16,298 nt of DNA, from assembly GCA_946545505.1 (NCBI GenBank), contig CAMNNN010000007.1:1-16298 (forward strand), written 5' to 3'. Position 1 is the stretch's first letter. Every line of letters begins with the position of its first letter. Of this stretch, positions 5,957 through 12,633 are shown piece after piece. The DNA is from an uncultured Clostridia bacterium. GTDB taxonomy: Bacteria; Bacillota; Clostridia; Saccharofermentanales; Saccharofermentanaceae. Both the position numbers and the translations under genes were made by a program. Below the pieces are notes generated by a model. It did no database searches. It had not been told where the DNA came from and worked only from the letters and a program-made list of their open reading frames with translations.

Positions 5957-8075
5957 CAATTCCGATCACAATAATGCGCCCAAGACACCGGCTAACAGAC
6001 CGCCGAGATTCGGGTCAGCCGCCATATTCTATGTGGTGCTTATAGCGATCCTTCTTATCTTCTCCACGATGATGTTCGGAGATCGTAACGGCCGTTCCAA
6101 CGAGACTACGCTTTCCGATGTGGTGGATATTATCGAGAACGGAGATTATACGGTCAATAAGATCGATGTTAACGGTACTACGGTAACGATCGATTATCAG
6201 GATCTCCAGGGCCAGCAGCAGACAACAACACAGACTATTCCTTACGAGTACGTAGATGATCTTATCAATAAACTCGATGAGTATAAGGCTGAGGGCCTGA
6301 TCCCGAGCTATAACTACACAGAGCCGATCGACTGGGGCATGATCCTTAATGCTTTGTCCATCCTCGGTATGGTTATTCTTGCGGTTATCATCTTCGTTAA
6401 CCTGAATAAGCAGACAAGAGGCGAGAACAGTGTATTCTCGTTCGGTAATAACAGAGCAAGACTTACGAATCCCAACGAGATCAAGGTCAAGTTCGACGAT
6501 GTCGCAGGTTCTGTTGAGGAGAAGGAAGAGCTCTCGGAGATCGTTGACTTCCTGAAGTCGCCTAAGAAGTATAAGGAGCTCGGTGCGAAGATCCCTAAGG
6601 GCGTGCTGCTCCACGGACTTCCCGGTACAGGTAAGACATTGCTTGCCAGAGCCGTAGCAGGTGAGGCTAACTGCCCGTTCTTCTACATATCCGGTTCCGA
6701 TTTCGTAGAGATGCTTGTCGGTGTAGGTGCTTCCCGTGTAAGAAGCCTTTTCGCTGATGCCAAGAAGGCAGCTCCCGCAGTTATCTTTATCGATGAGATC
6801 GACGCTGTCGGTCGTAAGAGAGGTGCAGGCCTCGGTGGCGGACAGGATGAGCGTGAGCAGACTTTGAACCAGATCCTCGTAGAGATGGACGGTTTTGATG
6901 TAAACACCAATGTTATTGTTATTGCAGCCACGAACCGTGTCGATGTACTCGACCCGGCTCTGTTAAGACCCGGAAGATTCGACAGAAGAATCATGGTTAA
7001 TCCTCCGGATGCCGATGAGAGAGAAGCTATCCTTAAGATTCATGCGAAGGGCAAGCCTCTTGCCAGCGACGTAGTCTTAAGAGAGATAGCTCTTACGACT
7101 GTAGGCTTCACGGGAGCGGATCTCGAGAACCTTCTTAATGAGGCTGCACTCCTTGCTGCAAGACGTAACAAGAAGGAGATTACTCCTCTTGAGATCAATG
7201 ACGCTACATTCCGTGTAATGATGGGCCCCGAGAAGAATTCCAAGAAGCTCACAGACAGAGCTAAGAGACTTACTTCCTACCATGAAGCAGGTCACGCTGT
7301 CGTTCTGCGTGCTACTTCAGATGTAGAGAAGGTAGACAGAGTTACTATCATTCCTGCTGGTCAGGCTGGCGGATTTACGGCTTATAAGCCTATCGAGGAC
7401 CTTGATTACTACACTGAGAAGATGCTCCTCGATAACATCAGAATGTCCCTGGGTGGACGTGCTGCCGAAGAGCTGTTCCTCGGTGAAGTATCCACGGGAG
7501 CCGCATCTGACCTTCAGCACTGCAACAGGGTTGCTACTGCCATGGTTAAGCGTTACGGTCTGTCACCGAAGTTCAGAAATATGGTCTTCGGAGATGAGAA
7601 CGAGGAGATCTTCGTAGGTCAGTCATTCGGTCAGGTTCAGAGCTATTCCGATTCGACGGCTTATGAGATCGATAAGGAAGTACAGAGAATCATCTCCGAG
7701 TGCTATGAGGATACAAAGCGCATCCTTCAGGAGAAGAGAAGCACGATGGAAGGCCTCGCGAGCAGACTCATGGACGTTCTCAAGGTAGACGGACCCGAGT
7801 TCGAAGCTATCTATGAGGCTGAGGGTAACCTCGAGTTGTCGCAGGAAATCCTTGAGCAGATGAGAGAGAATCTCCGTATCGAGCAGGAGGCACGCGCCGC
7901 TGAAGCTAAGGCTGCAGAAGAGGCTGAAGCAAAGGCTTCTGAGAAAGCTGAAGCTAAGGAGCCTGAGCAGAAAGCCGATGCTGCTGAAGAAGAGCCCGTT
8001 AAGGAAGCTTCTTCCGATGACGCTCCCATCAGCGCCGATGTTCCTTCCGAGGATAAAGAAAACCACGAAGACTAA
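5949..8075 (+). CDS. ftsH: ATP-dependent zinc metalloprotease FtsH
   Basis: A 708-residue membrane-anchored AAA+ protease. It has a short cytoplasmic start, transmembrane helix 1 (about 24-43), an extracytoplasmic domain (45-128) and transmembrane helix 2 (131-151). The AAA module follows with Walker A GLPGTGKT (223-230), Walker B VIFIDEID (278-285) and the second region of homology with [10 protein letters not shown] (339-347). The M41 peptidase has HEAGH (445-449) and a third zinc ligand, probably D521 in GAASDLQ. It degrades damaged membrane proteins and short-lived regulators. Usual length is about 600-660. The excess is a low-complexity tail from about 646 to the end, built of Ala, Glu and Lys and then Asp/Glu-rich. 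Two adjacent ATGs (5946, 5949) overlap the end of hpt; GAGG at 5938-5941 is better spaced for 5949. Confidence 0.97.
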   Translation: MSNNSDHNNAPKTPANRPPRFGSAAIFYVVLIAILLIFSTMMFGDRNGRSNETTLSDVVDIIENGDYTVNKIDVNGTTVTIDYQDLQGQQQTTTQTIPYEYVDDLINKLDEYKAEGLIPSYNYTEPIDWGMILNALSILGMVILAVIIFVNLNKQTRGENSVFSFGNNRARLTNPNEIKVKFDDVAGSVEEKEELSEIVDFLKSPKKYKELGAKIPKGVLLHGLPGTGKTLLARAVAGEANCPFFYISGSDFVEMLVGVGASRVRSLFADAKKAAPAVIFIDEIDAVGRKRGAGLGGGQDEREQTLNQILVEMDGFDVNTNVIVIAATNRVDVLDPALLRPGRFDRRIMVNPPDADEREAILKIHAKGKPLASDVVLREIALTTVGFTGADLENLLNEAALLAARRNKKEITPLEINDATFRVMMGPEKNSKKLTDRAKRLTSYHEAGHAVVLRATSDVEKVDRVTIIPAGQAGGFTAYKPIEDLDYYTEKMLLDNIRMSLGGRAAEELFLGEVSTGAASDLQHCNRVATAMVKRYGLSPKFRNMVFGDENEEIFVGQSFGQVQSYSDSTAYEIDKEVQRIISECYEDTKRILQEKRSTMEGLASRLMDVLKVDGPEFEAIYEAEGNLELSQEILEQMRENLRIEQEARAAEAKAAEEAEAKASEKAEAKEPEQKADAAEEEPVKEASSDDAPISADVPSEDKENHED

Positions 8076-8076
8076 A

Positions 8077-9246
8077 ATGAAGAAGCTGCTTTCGACCGTA
8101 GTTGCATCCGTACTTCTGTGTGCATCTTTGATCACGGGGTGCGGTGCGGTACCTGTCGAGAGCGTTCCTTCACAGGCATCAGCCGGCGGAGACTTTCTCG
8201 TCGGTATGGTCGTATATGGCAGTAAGCGTTCGGAGTCGGGTTACACTTATGAGCATATTCAGGCTGTGAGAGAGGCCATGGAAGCCGTAGGACTCGATCC
8301 CGATACAGCGCTTAAGATTAGAGATAATATCACCGATACAGACCAGGATCTAAGGGCTGAAGTGGAAAACCTTGTAGTGACGGGCTGCGATATTATTTTC
8401 GGAACGAGCTGCGAATATGAGATTACTTTCGCCGAGCTTGCCGAACAGTACCCTGAGGTCGTCTTCTGTAATGAGGGGGGCGTACTCTCTAACTCAGCAA
8501 ACTTCTGTAATTATTCCGGACGCACCTATCAGGCGTTCTATCTGGCCGGTATCGCAGCGGGGTATAAGTCACTTGATGTCATGAATGACAGAATCGGCTT
8601 TGTTTCCTCATGGGGGACCGAACGCTCCGAGTCCTGTTCTGATGTAAATGCTTTCACACTCGGCGCACTTGCGGTTAATCCTGATGCATCTGTATATGTC
8701 TATACCGTCGGCTCATGGGGAGATCCCGATGCCGAGTATCATGCCGCTCAGACTCTCTTCTCCAGATACGACTGCGGGATAATCGCGCAGGACTGCGACT
8801 CGGCTGAGCCTCAGCTGCTCGCCGAAGAAGACGGAATCTTCGGCTGCGGTTACCTGACGGATATGACTGAAGCAGCCCCTGATGCACATCTTACGGCTCC
8901 TGTTATCAACTGGAGTGTTTACTATCAGGCTGCATTATCCGCTGCCATGAACGGGCCTTCCGCTTCTGATTTTGTCACGAACATCGGCGGCAACTATTAC
9001 GGCACATTCACAGACGGCTTCCTGGATTTAAGCCCGCTTACAGATAACAATGCCCCTGCGGCTGCTGAAGCTATTGAGTATGCCAGGGCGCTTATGATCT
9101 CGGGTCAGTGGGATGTATTCTCGGGAACTTCCCTCATCTTCGAAGACGGAGATGTCAGCATGATCGCAGACGGCGATGGTATTAGCGAGGTTGACCTTCG
9201 CGGCTATATGGACTACTGGCTCGACGGCGTAGTCGAGGTATCGTAA
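8077..9246 (+). CDS. BMP (Med/PnrA-like) family substrate-binding lipoprotein
   Basis: A 389-residue precursor. A lipoprotein signal peptide (MKKLLSTVVASVLLCASLITGC, given by positions 1-22) has lipobox I-T-G-C, so Cys22 would be lipidated and the protein anchored outside the membrane. The mature part matches the basic membrane protein family (PF02608) by eye. Seen are FLVGMVVYGSKRSESGYTYE, a VVTGCDIIFGTSCEYE segment, VVFCNEGG, an AFYLAGIAAGY helix and RIGFVSSWGT. Members bind nucleosides or purines for BmpA/NupN-type ABC importers, but no permease or ATPase gene is adjacent. The start is only 1 base after the ftsH stop, without a clear ribosome binding site, so it is probably made by coupled translation. 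Reading-frame extension back into ftsH (to 7978) is not the true start, because it would bury the signal peptide. Confidence 0.85.
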   Translation: MKKLLSTVVASVLLCASLITGCGAVPVESVPSQASAGGDFLVGMVVYGSKRSESGYTYEHIQAVREAMEAVGLDPDTALKIRDNITDTDQDLRAEVENLVVTGCDIIFGTSCEYEITFAELAEQYPEVVFCNEGGVLSNSANFCNYSGRTYQAFYLAGIAAGYKSLDVMNDRIGFVSSWGTERSESCSDVNAFTLGALAVNPDASVYVYTVGSWGDPDAEYHAAQTLFSRYDCGIIAQDCDSAEPQLLAEEDGIFGCGYLTDMTEAAPDAHLTAPVINWSVYYQAALSAAMNGPSASDFVTNIGGNYYGTFTDGFLDLSPLTDNNAPAAAEAIEYARALMISGQWDVFSGTSLIFEDGDVSMIADGDGISEVDLRGYMDYWLDGVVEVS

Positions 9247-9281
9247 AGCTTCAGATTTCCGGCTTTTTCCTTCATCGCGCA

Positions 9282-9405
9282 AAATCTTTATGTTTACCTT
9301 TATGTTTTTGGTAAAACATAAAGCCAAACATTAACTTTCACTTAAATCTTTAGGTTTACCTTTATGTTTTGGACAAAACATAAAGGCGAACATTAATATT
9401 TCACT
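9282..9405 (+). repeat. Two tandem ~62-base units, each an imperfect inverted repeat (eight half-sites)
   Basis: Unit 1 is 9282-9342 and unit 2 is 9344-9405, with a period of 62 bases. Each unit reads half-site, half-site, 4-base centre, inverted half-site, inverted half-site, with core CTTTATGTTT. In unit 1, CTTTATGTTTT (9298-9308) faces AAAACATAAAG (9313-9323). In unit 2, CCTTTATGTTTT (9359-9370) faces AAAACATAAAGG (9375-9386). Outer half-sites are at 9286-9296 and 9326-9334, and in unit 2 at 9348-9358 and 9388-9396. The neighbouring half-sites on each arm are 12 bases apart. The array is far more AT-rich than its surroundings and ends where a promoter-like TTGACA begins (9406). The arrangement suggests a cooperative operator or iteron-like protein-binding array. 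It is not a normal terminator, because no T-run follows either hairpin. The rest of 9247-9459 holds only a weak AAAGC/GCTTT hairpin with a T-run (9245-9268) and the promoter. Confidence 0.9.
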
Positions 9406-9412
9406 TTGACAC

Positions 9413-9441
9413 TTGTTTCCACCGGTCAATCGGGTTATCAT
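9413..9441 (+). promoter_or_regulatory. Probable promoter of the PD-(D/E)XK-like gene
   Basis: TTGTTT (9413-9418), a 17-base spacer and TATCAT (9436-9441) would start transcription near 9448, directly at the ribosome binding site AAGGGA (9448-9453). That leaves a very short leader before the ATG at 9460. A better -35 match, TTGACA at 9406-9411, touches the repeat array but has no good -10 at normal spacing. Either way the array lies where a regulator would act. Confidence 0.4.
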
Positions 9442-9459
9442 GCCGTCAAGGGATAAGAT

Positions 9460-10281
9460 ATGAATATTGATTTTAACGACGATTATAAGATCGCCAAGGT
9501 TTTATTTATTGACAAAGAATTGGACAGACTCCCGAATCTTCACCGCGGGAATAACAGTTATTCGCGCGTTGTAAGGCTTTACGATAATAACGGCAAAGTA
9601 ATCAAGACTTATACGCAGAACCGGGAGAAGAATTACAAATATGGTGAGATTGCAGACCGAAGAAAGCGTTATCAACTTCTTAAGAAACAGTTGATGTCCG
9701 AACTGAAAGTAAGTCCCACGGAGTATAACATTCAGCTTAGTGCGGCTTACCGCTTAACCAAGGAAGACTGGGATAAGATGAAGTCGCAGTCGAACCCGAA
9801 GAAAATCAAGGGCGATCTGTGGTTCGAGAATATTCACATGAGATCCAGGTTCGAGGTCAACACAGCGATCGTTCTGAAGAAGCTGAATCTCGAGTTTAAA
9901 TATGAGCCTGAAATCATTCTGGACGGGATAATAGTTCATCCGGATTTTGTAGTTTACCTTCCTGAGTTTGAGGTGTGCTTCATTATTGAGTGTATGGGAA
10001 TGACAGGTAGTTCCGGATATGACTGGGATGCGATTAACAGGATGAAACTTCTCATGGATGTCGGGTGTATTCCGTTCAGGGATTTTCTTGTGCTTGGCGG
10101 AACAGAGACATTTATTCCGACTGAAGAATGGGTGGCCAATGCGATTATTTCCATGGTGAATTCAATCGCCGCTGAATGCGTTCAACCCTTGTCCCGACAG
10201 ATAGTAAGTCATGCGAAGCGTTCTTTGATAAGTGAGCTTCCGCCTGAGATAGCAGAGCGTATCGCTCAGGAGTGGAAATAA
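9460..10281 (+). CDS. Hypothetical protein with a divergent PD-(D/E)XK nuclease-like core
   Basis: A 273-residue protein with no signal peptide or membrane segment. Residues 1-60 are polar and unrecognised; 61-85 are a basic helix (DRRKRYQLLKKQLMSEL). The core is at about 127-220: MRSRFE (E132), KYEPEIILDG, VHPDFVVYLP (D162), FIIECMGM (E177) and a following helix with K196. This order fits a family of Bacillota proteins with R-S-x-x-E, PDF and W-E-H-x-G-M motifs, related to PD-(D/E)XK nucleases. The lysine of E-x-K is absent here (E-C-M). The protein may therefore use a rearranged active site or only bind nucleic acid. The C-terminal part (221-273) is helical. The family assignment is from motifs by eye, not a search. 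The gene stands alone, with AAGGGA 6 bases before the ATG and a large inverted-repeat array upstream. Confidence 0.8.
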   Translation: MNIDFNDDYKIAKVLFIDKELDRLPNLHRGNNSYSRVVRLYDNNGKVIKTYTQNREKNYKYGEIADRRKRYQLLKKQLMSELKVSPTEYNIQLSAAYRLTKEDWDKMKSQSNPKKIKGDLWFENIHMRSRFEVNTAIVLKKLNLEFKYEPEIILDGIIVHPDFVVYLPEFEVCFIIECMGMTGSSGYDWDAINRMKLLMDVGCIPFRDFLVLGGTETFIPTEEWVANAIISMVNSIAAECVQPLSRQIVSHAKRSLISELPPEIAERIAQEWK

Positions 10282-10314
10282 ACTCCTTGTGACCATGAGC
10301 AGGCAACTTCCGTC

Positions 10315-10342
10315 TTAACTGATAAGAGGAGGATGATATAAT
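10315..10342 (+). promoter_or_regulatory. Extended -10 promoter of the ECF sigma/anti-sigma pair
   Basis: TTAACT (10315-10320), a 16-base spacer and TGATATAAT (TATAAT at 10337-10342 with the TGn extension) form a strong housekeeping-type promoter. Transcription should begin near 10349, giving a leader of about 29 bases with AAGGAT (10361-10366) as ribosome binding site. No second copy of an ECF-type autoregulatory promoter was recognised. Confidence 0.65.
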
Positions 10343-10377
10343 GGTCAAAGATATTCATCAAAGGATAGATTTATCGA

Positions 10378-10944
10378 ATGGAAGATCAGCTCATTATCGA
10401 TATGTATTTCGCGAGGGACGAACAGGCGATTGCCTGTACGCGGGATAAGTATGGGAGGCTCTTAAGAAGTATTGCCTACGGTATCTTAAAGAGCCACGAG
10501 GATTCCGAAGAGTGCGAGAATGATACATATCTTAAGACTTGGAATGTTATCCCTCCGACGAGGCCAACAGCATTCCAGGCATTTCTGGCTAAGATTACAA
10601 GAAATCTGTCACTTGACCGCTACGATCAGATGCATGCGGCTAAGAGAGGTTCCGGCGAGGTTCCACTCATGATAGAAGAGCTTGAGGAATGTATCGCTGA
10701 CCAGGGTGCAAGTGCCACTGATGATGAGTCTGAAGATGAGGAGCTCAAGAGGATACTTAACTCTTTCCTTGAGACGCTCCCCCAGGATGCACGTAAGATC
10801 TTTATGAGACGTTACTTCTTCGGAGATTCCGTGAACGAGATAGCTGAGCGGTTCGGCTTCGGCAAGAGCAAAGTCAAGATGAGCCTCTCGAGATCACGCG
10901 ACAGCTTGAGCGTTCTCCTCAAGAAAGAAGGTTACTATGGATAA
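10378..10944 (+). CDS. ECF-type RNA polymerase sigma factor
   Basis: A 188-residue sigma-70 family protein. Region 2 covers about residues 3-75 (DMYFARDEQAIACTRDKYG, ILKSHEDSEECENDTYL, KTWNVIPP, FLAKITRNLSLDRY), which includes the core-binding and -10-recognising helices. An acidic linker follows (95-122). Region 4 is at about 122-180 (LNSFLETLPQDARKIFMRRYFF, VNEIAERFGFGKSKVKMSLSRSRDSL), carrying the -35-recognising helix-turn-helix. This layout matches ECF sigmas of Clostridia that travel with a one-pass membrane partner. The ATG at 10378 is the first start possible, since an in-frame TAG lies at 10366-10368. The ribosome binding site AAGGAT is somewhat far (about 11 bases). It overlaps the next gene by 8 bases, as expected for a sigma and its anti-sigma. 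Confidence 0.9.
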   Translation: MEDQLIIDMYFARDEQAIACTRDKYGRLLRSIAYGILKSHEDSEECENDTYLKTWNVIPPTRPTAFQAFLAKITRNLSLDRYDQMHAAKRGSGEVPLMIEELEECIADQGASATDDESEDEELKRILNSFLETLPQDARKIFMRRYFFGDSVNEIAERFGFGKSKVKMSLSRSRDSLSVLLKKEGYYG

Positions 10945-11755
10945 GAAATTAGATGCGGCCCGCCTGCTTCGTGCTATGGGCGACGTCGATGACAAATATA
11001 TAGAAGAGGCTTTGGAAGTATCTGCCCCTGCGAAAAGGGCAGCCATTACAACGCTTCGCCGTTATTCCGGTTTGATAGGTGCCGTCGCGGCAGCTTTACT
11101 CCTCGTTGCAGCAGGAGGCGTTCTCTTCAAAACTCTGGGTTCTGCCCAGTCTGCATCCGAAGCTGTGCCTGCACATAACGCAGTGGTGGATTCTGAGAAT
11201 GCGGAATTAAATATGTACAGTTACAATGCAATATCGGGTGATCAGGCAACGGATGGCGAAGTGTTGTCCGGAGGCATGGATCCTGCGGCTCCCGCTGAGG
11301 CTGTTCAAGGCGAGGAAGGTGACCTGTTGACCCGCGATGCATCGACTTACGACAGTCTGAGCTTCGCATACCAAAGTCTTGATGATCTCGAGGAAGCTGC
11401 AGGTTACGATTTCAACGCTCCTGAGACAGTGGAGGGAAGCACTTCCTGTATGTATATCAACAGCGTTTACGAAGATTCTGATAATATCGCCGAGATTCAG
11501 TATATAGACGAAGACGACAATATTATCTGCACGATCAGAAAAGCTCCGGGAAGCCGTAACATCTCCGGCTGCATTGACTGCTACAGCATAGAGGAAAGGG
11601 TAGAGACCGAAGACGGCAGAAACGTGACGCTTTCCGGAAGTCAGAGAGGCTATTCACAGGCTGTATGGACTGACGGAGGTTATTCTTACGCCATTGTGAC
11701 CGAGGACCTTATCTCTGAACAGGCCATGCTTGGCCTTATCTCGCAGGTAAGCTGA
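10937..11755 (+). CDS. Probable anti-sigma factor, single-pass membrane protein
   Basis: A 272-residue protein. A short cytoplasmic domain (1-43) begins KLDAARLLRAMGDVDDKYIEEAL, the kind of N terminus seen on membrane partners of clostridial ECF sigmas. One transmembrane helix follows at about 45-65 (LIGAVAAALLLVAAGGVLF). Residues 66-272 lie outside the cell: a low-complexity Ala/Glu/Asp linker, then a folded domain from about 135 (YDSLSFAYQSLDDLEEAAGYDF, IAEIQYIDEDDNIICTIRKAPG, then QAVWTDGGYSYAIVTEDL). The external part resembles DUF4367-like sensor domains in layout, but this was not searched. Overlap with the sigma gene and the topology indicate that it holds the sigma at the membrane until an external signal arrives; the signal is unknown. 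Confidence 0.75.
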   Translation: MDKKLDAARLLRAMGDVDDKYIEEALEVSAPAKRAAITTLRRYSGLIGAVAAALLLVAAGGVLFKTLGSAQSASEAVPAHNAVVDSENAELNMYSYNAISGDQATDGEVLSGGMDPAAPAEAVQGEEGDLLTRDASTYDSLSFAYQSLDDLEEAAGYDFNAPETVEGSTSCMYINSVYEDSDNIAEIQYIDEDDNIICTIRKAPGSRNISGCIDCYSIEERVETEDGRNVTLSGSQRGYSQAVWTDGGYSYAIVTEDLISEQAMLGLISQVS

Positions 11756-11782
11756 CAGATTCTATCGCACTAAAGAGTTTCG

Positions 11783-11791
11783 TGGTACAAT
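11783..11791 (+). promoter_or_regulatory. Extended -10 promoter before the amino acid ABC transporter
   Basis: TGGTACAAT (11783-11791) has five of six -10 bases and the TGn extension. No good -35 lies at 16-18 bases; CTGACA (11752-11757) is too far away. Transcription would start near 11798, 35 bases before the ATG. No terminator was seen between the anti-sigma gene and this point, so read-through is possible. Confidence 0.45.
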
Positions 11792-11832
11792 ACCCGAGTG
11801 TTATTTACAACAAAGAAAGAAGGGGTTATACC

Positions 11833-12633
11833 ATGAAAAAGTTTTTGACTATGGCTCTCGCAGCAGCAATGCTCGTTATGCCTCTAGCAGCTTGTTCTAC
11901 TGAGGCTGAAGTAGCCGAGGGTTCTGCAGCAAGCTCCGACGGACAGTTTGTAGTAGGTTTTGATTCCGAGTTCCCTCCGATGGGATTCGTCGCAGATGAC
12001 GGTTCTTATGTAGGATTCGACCTCGATCTCGCAGCTGAGGTAGCTGACAGATTGGGCCTCGAGTTCGTAGCTCAGCCTATCGCTTGGGATTCCAAGGACC
12101 AGGAGCTCAACTCCGGTAACATCGATTGCATCTGGAACGGTTTTACAATCAGCGGCCGTGAGGATTCTTACGCTTGGACAGAGGCTTATATGGCCAATAA
12201 CCAGGTAGTAGTAGTTAACGCTGATTCCGATATCGTTACTCTCGGTGACCTCGAAGGCGCAATTGTTGCTGTTCAGAAGGATTCTTCCGGCCTTGCAGCT
12301 CTCGAGGATAATGCTGAGCTTCTCGATTCTTTCGCAGAGCTCGTTCAGGTTGATGATTACCTCAATGCCATGATGGAGCTTGAGACAGGTGCTGTTGACG
12401 CTATCGTAATGGATGAGATCGTTGCACGTTATCAGATCCAGGAGTCCGGCATGAACTTCGTAGTTCTCGATGAGTCTGTAGCTTCCGAAGAGTACGGCGT
12501 AGGATTCGCACTCGGTAACGAGGCTCTCCGTGATCAGGTTCAGGCAACTCTTGAGGAGATGGCTGCTGACGGTACTCTCGCTCAGATCTCCAACGAGTGG
12601 TTCGGCGAGGACATCACAACTATCGGTAACTGA
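11833..12633 (+). CDS. Polar amino acid ABC transporter, substrate-binding lipoprotein
   Basis: A 266-residue precursor with a lipoprotein signal peptide and lipobox L-A-A-C (Cys21). The mature part is a family 3 periplasmic-binding fold (SBP_bac_3): FVVGFDSEFPPMGFVADDG, YVGFDLDLAAEVADRLGL, then NSGNIDCIWNGFTISGRED (the Arg in GRED is where this family grips the carboxylate of the amino acid), ANNQVVVV, a hinge strand near IVAVQKDSSG and the C-terminal LEEMAADGTLAQISNEWFGED. It delivers an amino acid (polar or cystine-like; the exact ligand is not readable) to the permease encoded next. The ATG at 11833 has AGAAGGGG 7 bases before it. The 17-codon upstream extension is rejected because it would put polar residues before the signal peptide. 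The coding is strongly biased to a few codons, which suggests high expression. Confidence 0.93.
   Translation: MKKFLTMALAAAMLVMPLAACSTEAEVAEGSAASSDGQFVVGFDSEFPPMGFVADDGSYVGFDLDLAAEVADRLGLEFVAQPIAWDSKDQELNSGNIDCIWNGFTISGREDSYAWTEAYMANNQVVVVNADSDIVTLGDLEGAIVAVQKDSSGLAALEDNAELLDSFAELVQVDDYLNAMMELETGAVDAIVMDEIVARYQIQESGMNFVVLDESVASEEYGVGFALGNEALRDQVQATLEEMAADGTLAQISNEWFGEDITTIGN

Noticed and set aside
7978..8076. A 33-codon N-terminal extension of the BMP lipoprotein into ftsH
   Set aside because: It would place a basic, polar stretch before a standard lipoprotein signal peptide, and it is the ftsH tail in another frame. The ATG at 8077 gives the proper signal.
9282..9405. CRISPR array or Rho-independent terminator reading of the tandem repeats
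   Set aside because: There are only two copies with no unique spacers between them and no cas genes. No T-run follows the hairpins, whose stems are AT-rich.
10341..10448. A 35-codon upstream open reading frame with AGGAGG at ideal distance
   Set aside because: Its ATG is part of a consensus extended -10 (TGATATAAT), so from that promoter the ribosome binding site is not transcribed. The peptide has no recognisable feature. It is kept only as a question in the findings.
11782..11832. Earlier start of the amino acid binding protein at 11782
   Set aside because: The region contains the promoter -10, and the extension would mask the signal peptide. The ATG at 11833 has its own strong ribosome binding site.
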